Shown here in pieces: positions 35,069 through 42,272 of a stretch of 64,000 bases of DNA. The notes under the pieces were generated by a model. It was given only the letters and a program-made list of their open reading frames with translations. It had not been told where the DNA came from and made no database searches. The translations under genes were made by a program, and so were the position numbers. The DNA is taken from NCBI GenBank assembly GCA_018052455.1, contig JAGPNE010000001.1, positions 176,881 to 240,880 of the forward strand, in the 5' to 3' direction. Source of the stretch: Candidatus Fermentithermobacillaceae bacterium. Lineage in GTDB: Bacteria > Bacillota > Sulfobacillia > Fermentithermobacillales > Fermentithermobacillaceae. The stretch's first letter is position 1; every line of letters starts with the position of its first letter.

Positions 35069-35947
35069 CTATCTTAAGTTCTTTTCACGTACTAGTTTTG
35101 CGAGGTACCTGCCAAAATCGTCCCCTATGTCAGTTCTTGCAAGGGCCATCTCAACAGTAGCCACCAAGAAACCTTTGGGATCACCTACATCGTACCTGGT
35201 ACCTTCGAACTCATAACCTATGATTGTGTGGCTTTTTAATAGATATTTCAGCGCATCGGTTAGTTGGATTTCTCCTCCTACTCCAGGTTCTATATGCTCC
35301 AATACTCCGAAAATATCGGGGGGCAGAATGTATCTCCCGATTACGGCCAGGTCGGAAGGAGCTGCTTCAGGATCGGGTTTTTCTACTAGGTCGCTTATCT
35401 GCCACATACCGTTACCCAACGATTTGCCCTTGATTATGCCGTATGACGAGAGTTCTTCCTTTGGCACTCGTCTTAGGGCAATTACGGGACTCTTGGTTTC
35501 TTCGTAGACATCAATCATCTGTTTGAGGCAAGGGGTAGGTGATACAACTATGTCATCGCCCAATAAGACTGCAAAGTACTCCCATCCTATATGTTGTCTT
35601 GCGCACCAAACCGCATGTCCAAGACCAAGTGGCTGCTTTTGTCTTACGTAGTGCATTTGGCACATATTGGAGATGCCTTTGACTATCTCCAAAAGATCTG
35701 TCTTCCCTTTTTCCATCAGATGACGTTCAAGTTCACCCGAGTGGTCGAAGTAGTCCTCAAGTGCACGCTTGTCCTTTCCTGTCACAAACAAAAAGTCGTT
35801 GATGCCCGAGTTTACTGCTTCTTCAACTACGTATTGGATAGTAGGCTTGTCTACTATGGGCAGCATTTCCTTTGGCTGTGCTTTGGTTGCAGGAAGGAAC
35901 CTAGTGCCTAGGCCGGCAACTGGAAAGACACCTTTCTTGATGGGCAT
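35069..35947 (-). CDS. galU: UTP-glucose-1-phosphate uridylyltransferase
   Basis: GalU makes UDP-glucose for glycolipids and cell-surface polymers. The 292-residue product has the nucleotidyltransferase motif FPVAGLGTRFLPATKAQPKE, MLPIVDKPTIQYVVEEAVNS and LGLGHAVWCARQHIG, GGEIQLTDAL. Length is normal. ATG 35947 follows AAAGGAG. It is the first gene of the operon leading to the PilT-like and regulator genes, and it is divergent from a GT4 glycosyltransferase that could use its product. Confidence 0.96.
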   Translation of the reverse strand: MPIKKGVFPVAGLGTRFLPATKAQPKEMLPIVDKPTIQYVVEEAVNSGINDFLFVTGKDKRALEDYFDHSGELERHLMEKGKTDLLEIVKGISNMCQMHYVRQKQPLGLGHAVWCARQHIGWEYFAVLLGDDIVVSPTPCLKQMIDVYEETKSPVIALRRVPKEELSSYGIIKGKSLGNGMWQISDLVEKPDPEAAPSDLAVIGRYILPPDIFGVLEHIEPGVGGEIQLTDALKYLLKSHTIIGYEFEGTRYDVGDPKGFLVATVEMALARTDIGDDFGRYLAKLVREKNLR

Positions 35948-36047
35948 TTGTCATACTCCTTTCGGGTACTCTAAACATATTCTAACCGAGACTCCCAAAT
36001 ATTCAAGTTGCGTGGAAATCGGGGTTTGAGGCACATCACAGCCGAAG

Positions 36048-36077
36048 CTTGTTTTATGACCTAAAACAAGTGATAAT
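36048..36077 (+). promoter_or_regulatory. Perfect inverted repeat overlapping a candidate promoter of the GT4 gene
   Basis: CTTGTTTTA (36048-36056) and TAAAACAAG (36062-36070) form a perfect 9-base inverted repeat with a 5-base centre. TTGTTT inside it (36050-36055) and GATAAT (36072-36077) are 16 bases apart and could be -35 and -10. A repressor bound here would block the promoter. The leader before ATG 36094 would be only about 10 bases, a weak point; the repeat could instead act on galU or be an RNA hairpin. Confidence 0.4.
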
Positions 36078-36093
36078 AAGCACGGTGAATGAC

Positions 36094-37242
36094 ATGCAAA
36101 TATCAATGTGGACTGATAGCTACTATCCGTATGTTTCAGGTGTTACTAGGTCTATAAAACTGACTAAGGAAACTCTGACCAAGATGGGGCACAGTGTTTC
36201 GGTGTTCTGTCCTTGGTATCCTGAGACGGATCCGGAGCCGGATGTTTACCGCTTCCCTTCGATAAAATCTCCTACAAAGTCAGATTACTATATAGCAGTG
36301 CCTGTGAATCCCAAACATCTCATGGCCATAAAGGAGATTTGTCCTGATGTGATTCATACACATTCCCCCTTTAACCTGGGCAAGATGGGCGTTACAGTAG
36401 GAAATATTCTGGACATCCCTACCGTTTTTACGTTTCACACAATGTACAACATGTATTCACACTATGTACCTTTGATAGGAGATAACATATCTGAGTTGAT
36501 TGAGTTCGGAGCTATCGGTACTGCTAAGAGCGTTGATGCTGTTATTGCTCCTTCTTCCGCAATAAGAGACTATCTTAGGGAGCGAGGAGTAACTACAGAC
36601 ATATTCGTAATACCTACAGGCATTGAGATTGATGAGTTTCGGAATGGAGACGCGTCGTACATTGGGAGAACCTACAACATTCCTTCTGATCTACCAATAC
36701 TGCTTACATGCGGAAGACTTGGAAAAGAAAAGAACCCTGAATGTCTCCTGCATGCGTTTTCAATCGTACATGAATCTGTGGATTCGGTATTGGTATTTGT
36801 AGGTGATGGTCCCCTCATAGAGGAGTTAAAAGAACTTGCCGAAGAACTCAATGTGTCTAGTAGGGTGGTCTTTGCAGGCAAGGTCAGTCCCGAAGTTATG
36901 CCTCACTTCTACGCATCTGCAGACCTGTTCATGTTTGCTTCTCTCACAGATACTCAGGGATTGGTTATCGCTGAGGCAAAAGCCGCTGGGCTGCCCTGTA
37001 TTGCAGTAGGGGCCCTGGGAGTCAACGATATGGTCGAAGACGGAGTCGATGGATTTTTATGCGAGAATGATCCGAATTGTTTAGCTCAAAAAGCACTACT
37101 GCTACTGCAGAACCCCTCAGTCATGGAGAGTATGAGAACCAACGCACTTTCCAATGCGTATGCCTTCTCAATTGAAAAGACTTGCGCCCGTCTGATTGAA
37201 TGTTACCAGACTGTCCGGCATACATCTTCCGCAGCCACGTAG
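36094..37242 (+). CDS. Glycosyltransferase family 4, diacylglycerol glucosyltransferase-like
   Basis: The 382-residue enzyme is a retaining GT-B glycosyltransferase. The N-terminal domain starts MQISMWTDSYYPYVSGVTRS and has PTVFTFHTMYNMYSHYVPL; the C-terminal domain has LLTCGRLGKEKNPECLLHAF, FVGDGPLIEELKELA and the nucleotide-sugar E-x7-E motif in TDTQGLVIAEAKAAGLPCIA. It resembles 1,2-diacylglycerol 3-glucosyltransferases, which would use the UDP-glucose made by the neighbouring GalU; this substrate is inferred. ATG 36094 follows GGTGA. It converges on mltG with only 3 bases between stops. Confidence 0.88.
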   Translation: MQISMWTDSYYPYVSGVTRSIKLTKETLTKMGHSVSVFCPWYPETDPEPDVYRFPSIKSPTKSDYYIAVPVNPKHLMAIKEICPDVIHTHSPFNLGKMGVTVGNILDIPTVFTFHTMYNMYSHYVPLIGDNISELIEFGAIGTAKSVDAVIAPSSAIRDYLRERGVTTDIFVIPTGIEIDEFRNGDASYIGRTYNIPSDLPILLTCGRLGKEKNPECLLHAFSIVHESVDSVLVFVGDGPLIEELKELAEELNVSSRVVFAGKVSPEVMPHFYASADLFMFASLTDTQGLVIAEAKAAGLPCIAVGALGVNDMVEDGVDGFLCENDPNCLAQKALLLLQNPSVMESMRTNALSNAYAFSIEKTCARLIECYQTVRHTSSAAT

Positions 37243-37245
37243 ATC

Positions 37246-38277
37246 CTAGTCGCCCTGGTAAATTCGTACGTTTTGCTGGTGTTCAGAAAAGGTGCGTGCG
37301 AAAGCGTGGGTTCCGTCATTTTTGGACACAAAGTACAGGTAGTCCACATCAGCAGGATCGAGAACCGCCTCCAGTGAGGCTTTGCCGAAATTGCATATCG
37401 GTCCAGGCGGCAATCCAATGTACTTGTAAGTATTGTACAGAGAATCAACCTCGAGATCTTTCCATAGTAGTGTTCCTTTGTATCTCCCTAATGCGTAAAG
37501 CACCGTAGGGTCGGCATCGAGCTTCATGCCGATGTTAAGCCTGTTTATGTATACCCCTGCGATGACAGGTCTTTCTTCGTCTACAACTGCCTCTTTTTCC
37601 ACAATGGAAGCCAATGTTGCGGCTTGATGAATAGACAGCCCGTGCTCCCTGGCTTTGTCTTGAAGCTCGGGTGTAAAAACCTCTGAAAAACGATTCAACA
37701 TCATGAGCATTATCTCTTGTTCAGAAGTGCCTTTTTGGATCAGATATGTGTCAGGGAAAAGATATCCTTCAACTGGATATATGCAGTTCTGCAATTCGTC
37801 AGTGGAAGCAAATGACGAGACTAAGTCTGGGTTTTTCGCCAATTCCAGGAACGCTTCTTTCTCAGCTACGCCTTTGTCGGAAAGGACCTCGGCAATCTCT
37901 TCGACACACAGGCCCTCCGGGATTGTAAAGGGATGGTAAATTACCTTACCCTCTCTCAGGTCTGCAATTACATCCCAGACGAACATACCGGATTCGAAAC
38001 AGTATTCCCCGGCCTTCATCGCACCATCGGCCCCTGTGACACGGGCTACTATACGGAACCAGTAGGGGTTTCGCACTAGACCGCTCTGGTACAGCAGTTC
38101 TCCTATCTGTCTGGTTGAAGAACCAGATCCTATGAGGACACATACAGGCTCGGAGTCCTCAGGAAGAGGGCATGAACTAAGATAGAACAAGATGCCAAAT
38201 GCCCCTACGCAGACAAGTACAGTAGCAGCAATAGTTACGAATTTCGAAATCCGATTCAGTTTACGCCATCTTCCCAT
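37246..38277 (-). CDS. mltG: MltG, endolytic murein transglycosylase
   Basis: MltG (YceG-like) cleaves nascent glycan strands at the inner membrane. The 343-residue product has a membrane anchor (about 12-35), a LysM-like part (VCVLIGSGSSTRQIGELLYQ) and the catalytic domain with the essential Glu in AATLASIVEKEAVVDEERPV, followed by AGVYINRLNIGMKLDADPTV and GLPPGPICNFGKASLEAVLD. ATG 38277 has AGGGCG 8 bases upstream. mltG, a DUF1292 gene and ruvX are standard neighbours in Bacillota. Confidence 0.95.
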   Translation of the reverse strand: MGRWRKLNRISKFVTIAATVLVCVGAFGILFYLSSCPLPEDSEPVCVLIGSGSSTRQIGELLYQSGLVRNPYWFRIVARVTGADGAMKAGEYCFESGMFVWDVIADLREGKVIYHPFTIPEGLCVEEIAEVLSDKGVAEKEAFLELAKNPDLVSSFASTDELQNCIYPVEGYLFPDTYLIQKGTSEQEIMLMMLNRFSEVFTPELQDKAREHGLSIHQAATLASIVEKEAVVDEERPVIAGVYINRLNIGMKLDADPTVLYALGRYKGTLLWKDLEVDSLYNTYKYIGLPPGPICNFGKASLEAVLDPADVDYLYFVSKNDGTHAFARTFSEHQQNVRIYQGD

Positions 38278-38327
38278 GATATTCACGCCCTGCTACGGTT
38301 GTTGCGAAGACACCCAATATTCGATGC

Positions 38328-38708
38328 CTAGCCGCGAGGCTTGTGTTGGTCATCTTCTTCCTCAGACTCCTCGACCTCGATCTCGTAGTCTTCAAATGCG
38401 TCGTCAAACTCAAGATCTTCGAACGCCTTGAGTATCTCTTCCCATTCTTCGTCGCTGCTTACTGTAACCAGTGTAGCTTCCCCATCTTCTAGCGATTCTA
38501 CTCGCAATATGACTAGTTCGGCCTCTAGGTCCGAATCATCGCTAAGAGGCATAAGCACAACGTATTGCCTATCTTCGACAAACAGGTCGTCTATAAGGAT
38601 TCTAAATGCTTCCTCGTTTCCTTCTTCATCGGTCAGAACAATCAAGTCATTGTATTGCAGTTCTTCCTCGGTGGATTCATCGTGCTTCTTATCGTTTCTG
38701 TTATTCAC
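38328..38708 (-). CDS. DUF1292 family acidic protein (YrzB-like)
   Basis: The 126-residue protein is very acidic with a DUF1292 core: NDLIVLTDEEGNEEAFRILI, RQYVVLMPLSDD and VSSDEEWEEILKAFEDLE. Function is unknown in the family. The acidic C-terminal tail (about 100-126) is longer than in B. subtilis YrzB. The start is GTG at 38708. It lies between ruvX and mltG, as usual for this family. Confidence 0.9.
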   Translation of the reverse strand: MNNRNDKKHDESTEEELQYNDLIVLTDEEGNEEAFRILIDDLFVEDRQYVVLMPLSDDSDLEAELVILRVESLEDGEATLVTVSSDEEWEEILKAFEDLEFDDAFEDYEIEVEESEEEDDQHKPRG

Positions 38709-38728
38709 TTAATCACTACCTTTGCGAT

Positions 38729-39184
38729 CTATTCCTGCTCAATGTCAGCCACACTGCGCAGGTAATTCTCAAGTATTAGGACTGAAGCTGCTTCATCAAT
38801 CCCGGACTTCCTTTTTCGCCTAGACTTCCCCAAGCCTATCATTTCTTTCTCAGCTTGAGAAGTAGTAAGCCGTTCATCCCAGAGTATCACGGGTAGGTCA
38901 CTTCTGGACTCAAGTTTTCTAGCGAACCTCAAGGAACGTCTAGCGGATTCTCCCAAAGTGCCATCCATGTTCTTTGGAACACCCAATACAAAACCCCTTG
39001 CCTGATGTTCAACGGCCAACTCCATAACTTCCTCTAGGACTTGAGTTTGGTTCTTATAGTATATCGTAGTTAGCGGGTGTGCAAACACTCCCAGATCATC
39101 ACTAATAGATAGACCGACCCGCTTCAACCCTAGGTCTATGCCTATCACTCTTCCTTTTGGATTTTTCTTCTCGTTCGGCTCCAT
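38729..39184 (-). CDS. ruvX: RuvX/YqgF, Holliday junction resolvase-like nuclease
   Basis: RuvX is an RNase H-fold nuclease also linked to 16S rRNA maturation. The 151-residue product has the first catalytic Asp in GRVIGIDLGLKRVGLSISD, FVLGVPKNMDGTLGESAR, VILWDERLTTSQAEKEMI and the final Asp in KSGIDEAASVLILENYLR. Length is normal. It belongs to the alaS-ireB-ruvX neighbourhood of Bacillota, but here several genes separate it from ireB. Confidence 0.94.
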   Translation of the reverse strand: MEPNEKKNPKGRVIGIDLGLKRVGLSISDDLGVFAHPLTTIYYKNQTQVLEEVMELAVEHQARGFVLGVPKNMDGTLGESARRSLRFARKLESRSDLPVILWDERLTTSQAEKEMIGLGKSRRKRKSGIDEAASVLILENYLRSVADIEQE

Positions 39185-39204
39185 TAGAATTCACCGCCTC
39201 TTTC

Positions 39205-40155
39205 TTAGACAACCTTCAGGCAGAAATTGGGGCAGACTCTTGCGCAGTACCCGCATAACATGCATCTGGACTCGTCTACTACTGCCTTGCCGTCTAGAAT
39301 GGATATGGCGGAAAAGCCGCATTTCTGTACGCACTTCCCGCATGCTTCACACCAGTCTTCAACAATTAGTCGTTTTGGAGCGGACAGGCTAATGGAACAA
39401 TCTTCAGCTATTTCTTCTCTTGAGATCTGTGAGCACAAAACCTTGCAGGCAAACTCAAGCTCGTGTTCGTTTTTCATGCCAACGCAGACACTATCTTTGT
39501 GTGGGAAGTCTCTTGCGTATGCAAGAGCCTCATAGGGCATGCGGTAGAGATGACCTCCCCCAAGAGCCTTCATGATATATATGCCTTTGCCCATATAACG
39601 TGCGAACGCAAGAGCCTCTTCCATATCCTCCCTTGAACCGTCGGCAATGCCCAAGCCCTCCATGTTCAAGATGGCGAAGATAACATCTACTTCAGGCAAC
39701 ATGGCCGCAGATCTTACACATGAGACATAGTGAGTAGAAACCGAGACTGCATCAATGGTTCCTTTTTCTTTGGATTCAGCGAGGTATTCCAAAGCTCCCC
39801 GGTGCCCCTTTAGAGTGAGACCAGACTCTTGCTCATGCAACCCAAACACCTCTATTTTGTCCCGATCCAATTCAGATCTCGCCATATCTAGGCTGTGTCT
39901 CATCTCAGACCGTGAGGCAGCGTAACTTCTTGACGATATCACTATATTCTCCTTTTGGCTGAGGCAACGAAGATAGGGATAAGCACCATAAAACTCGCTT
40001 GTGTCAAAGAAGTTCACTCCCCAGTCTGTGGCGTGCTCAATCAGGGAGTTGCCTTCTTGTATAGACAAATTGTACTGGGCCGGTCCCAGTACCAGACTCC
40101 CCATGCATAAAACGGACACGCTGAGACCGGTTCTACCTAAGGAAGTATATATCAA
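39205..40155 (-). CDS. Aldo/keto reductase with C-terminal 2[4Fe-4S] ferredoxin domain (copy 1)
   Basis: Residues 1-260 are an aldo/keto reductase barrel (YTSLGRTGLSVSVLCMGSLV, WGVNFFDTSEFYGAYPYLR with the catalytic Asp/Tyr, VFGLHEQESG). Residues about 268-316 hold two ferredoxin clusters, CEACGKCVQKC and CMLCGYCARVC. This architecture is common in anaerobes; the electron acceptor and substrate are unknown. The start is TTG at 40155. A close paralogue lies at 50760-51716. It sits 20 bases upstream of ruvX. Confidence 0.9.
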   Translation of the reverse strand: MIYTSLGRTGLSVSVLCMGSLVLGPAQYNLSIQEGNSLIEHATDWGVNFFDTSEFYGAYPYLRCLSQKENIVISSRSYAASRSEMRHSLDMARSELDRDKIEVFGLHEQESGLTLKGHRGALEYLAESKEKGTIDAVSVSTHYVSCVRSAAMLPEVDVIFAILNMEGLGIADGSREDMEEALAFARYMGKGIYIMKALGGGHLYRMPYEALAYARDFPHKDSVCVGMKNEHELEFACKVLCSQISREEIAEDCSISLSAPKRLIVEDWCEACGKCVQKCGFSAISILDGKAVVDESRCMLCGYCARVCPNFCLKVV

Positions 40156-40179
40156 GGCACCACCATCTCATATTCATAA

Positions 40180-40204
40180 GGGGCTCTTGAGACAAAAGAG
40201 CCCC
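40180..40204 (-). other. Strong hairpin between the FBP aldolase/phosphatase and aldo/keto reductase genes
   Basis: GGGGCTCTT and AAGAGCCCC form a perfect 9-bp stem around 7 bases. No U-tract follows on either strand, so it is not a standard terminator. It may be an intercistronic stabiliser, a processing site or a non-canonical terminator on the minus strand. Confidence 0.5.
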
Positions 40205-40224
40205 CATGTATTCGATACGCGATA

Positions 40225-41322
40225 CTACTCTATGGGAACCAGCCTTCCCGTCAGTTTCTTCATCACATCTGGCAGGGTTGTATACTCTAGTTCATCAAGT
40301 CCCAGCCTATGAGGCTCAAATGGTCCATGAGATCTCATATAATCGGCAATCTCATTTGCCATCTGTCTTGCCCTATCATATGCGGTATCTGCGAAAAAGT
40401 CCTGTGGCCCCACAAGTTTCCCATTACATAACTGGAAACCTAGAGATACGACTCTAGGGGGACCGTCGAATCTGGTAGGAGTACTATGCTCTACGCTGCA
40501 TGGCATAAGTGGACCGTGGTGTGAACCGCGCATCCAACCCGACACCAGGTGCGGATGGGAAAATGGCTCGAGGACTTCTCCTACTGCCGGCATCCCACTT
40601 TGGCACCTTACAATGCACACCGGGTCATCTTTCCCTATGTATCTGCCGGCCATAAGGTTTAGTCTTTGAGTGGATGAGGTTGCTGCTATATCATCCAGAG
40701 TTCTGGAGTAAACTGACTTTATGCAATATCGCCCCGGTGCACCTATGAATACGAGCATGTCGTAGACCTCTTCCGGACAATGGAAAATGACTCGCTTGTT
40801 GTCGATAAGGTCATGAACTTCAAAATCGAATCCTTTGTGCATCTTGGGGTCTATGACTAGACCCGCTGTGTTGAATGGATCAGCGAATATCTTGTAAAGC
40901 GGAAGATTCCAGGCACCTGGCTCAGTCTTATCGGCCATGAAGATGACTACAGGTTCCGACGGTCTCTCTTCGAATTCCATTTCTGCTACTCCGGGGCCAA
41001 GCCCCTTAATGTTTCCCGAAAAAGAATCAGCCAGAAGGTCTTGACCTGCTCCGTAGAGTTTCAGATTCCGCGCAACCTGTGTGGCCGCCATGAAGGCGCC
41101 CCATGCAAGTTCGTGGATGTCCTTGTCGTCTACGCCAAGGCGATGGGTCATTATCAATTCCATATCGTCGCCTACGTGCGTAACATAATAGTCGGTGAGC
41201 AACTCCTTGCCCTGTTCACCCAGGTAGTGCTTAGCGGTTTCCATAAGATCTGGGTGAACGTTAGAATGTCCAACAATTCCTCCCACATCTGCCTTAATTA
41301 CCGATAGCGTGATCTTTGACAC
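40225..41322 (-). CDS. Bifunctional fructose-1,6-bisphosphate aldolase/phosphatase (archaeal type)
   Basis: This enzyme condenses triose phosphates and dephosphorylates the product to fructose 6-phosphate, making gluconeogenesis one-directional. The 365-residue product has the family start KITLSVIKADVGGIVGHSNV and motifs THVGDDMELIMTH, GAGQDLLADSFSGNIKGLGP, FADPFNTAGLVIDPKMHKGF, HHGPLMPC and FDGPPRVVSLGFQL. It is the rule in Archaea and deep-branching, often thermophilic, bacteria. The start is GTG behind GGAGGGAG. No classical fbp or fba gene is in this window. Confidence 0.93.
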   Translation of the reverse strand: MSKITLSVIKADVGGIVGHSNVHPDLMETAKHYLGEQGKELLTDYYVTHVGDDMELIMTHRLGVDDKDIHELAWGAFMAATQVARNLKLYGAGQDLLADSFSGNIKGLGPGVAEMEFEERPSEPVVIFMADKTEPGAWNLPLYKIFADPFNTAGLVIDPKMHKGFDFEVHDLIDNKRVIFHCPEEVYDMLVFIGAPGRYCIKSVYSRTLDDIAATSSTQRLNLMAGRYIGKDDPVCIVRCQSGMPAVGEVLEPFSHPHLVSGWMRGSHHGPLMPCSVEHSTPTRFDGPPRVVSLGFQLCNGKLVGPQDFFADTAYDRARQMANEIADYMRSHGPFEPHRLGLDELEYTTLPDVMKKLTGRLVPIE

Positions 41323-41447
41323 TTAAACTCCCTCCGCAATCATCATAATGTACCTAGGAAAAAGCATTTCCTATTTCCAGAACCTTTGCACCTACTGCTT
41401 TTACTATAGCATAACCGAAGAACCTAGTTCTTCCCCTCGAGCCAGGT

Positions 41448-42152
41448 TCATGCATCTGTAGTTGGAGAGCTACGCAAGTTAGTCCGTTTGAGGATGATGG
41501 ACAAAAACATGCCGATGACAAAACCGCCCACATGAGCCCAGAATGCCACGCCTCCTTGGGCCTGAACTCCAATAGACGCTACGCCTGACATGAAGTTGGT
41601 CGCAAACCAAACCAAGAGGAACACCAAGGCCGGTAACTCTACGACCGGCAATAAGCAACCGATAGGTACCAAAGCAATAACGCGCGCCCCGGGGAAGTTG
41701 ACGAAGTAAGCGCCCATGACGCCTGCTATGGCTCCACTGGCCCCGACCATGGGCACCAGCGAGGTTGCATCGAAAATCACGTGAGTTATGGATGCACAAA
41801 CCCCGACTGCCAGGTAGAAGAACAAGTACCTAAAATGACCTAAGATATCCTCAATATTGTCGCCGAAAATATAGAGATAAAGCATGTTTCCAACCAAGTG
41901 GACCCAACCTACGTGTATGAAAAGAGACGTAAACAAACTCAATATGCCGCCTGTTTGAACCAGAACCTCAGGGGGAAGATTTCTGTAATTAGTAATGACA
42001 CCCGGGATAACGCCCCACTTAACAACAAATTCTTGGAGCGCCGCTTCGGGGAGGCTGAGTTCCCATGCAAATACCAATATGTTTATGAGTATCAGCATCC
42101 AGTTAACGTAGGACCTCGACTGGGTCATTTGCACATCTTTTATGGGTATCAA
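41448..42152 (-). CDS. Rhomboid family intramembrane serine protease
   Basis: The 234-residue protein has about six or seven membrane helices with the catalytic Ser in VGASGAIAGVMGAYF and the catalytic His in FWAHVGGFVIGMFL; the conserved loop HVGWVHLVGNMLYLYIFGDN is also present. It should cut membrane proteins within the bilayer. I choose TTG 42152 (MIPIKD, matching the usual MIPLRD start) behind AAAGGGTG; a GTG at 42161 lies in that SD. Substrate is unknown. Confidence 0.92.
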   Translation of the reverse strand: MIPIKDVQMTQSRSYVNWMLILINILVFAWELSLPEAALQEFVVKWGVIPGVITNYRNLPPEVLVQTGGILSLFTSLFIHVGWVHLVGNMLYLYIFGDNIEDILGHFRYLFFYLAVGVCASITHVIFDATSLVPMVGASGAIAGVMGAYFVNFPGARVIALVPIGCLLPVVELPALVFLLVWFATNFMSGVASIGVQAQGGVAFWAHVGGFVIGMFLSIILKRTNLRSSPTTDA

Positions 42153-42272
42153 ATTTAGCACCCTTTCTCGCTTAGGGATGATGACAGCGACACATGAAAT
42201 GTATCGTCGATAGAATTCTACTTTAGTTTCGAAATAACCTCAACTCAAGGTGCTCCAATAATTGGAGAATCT

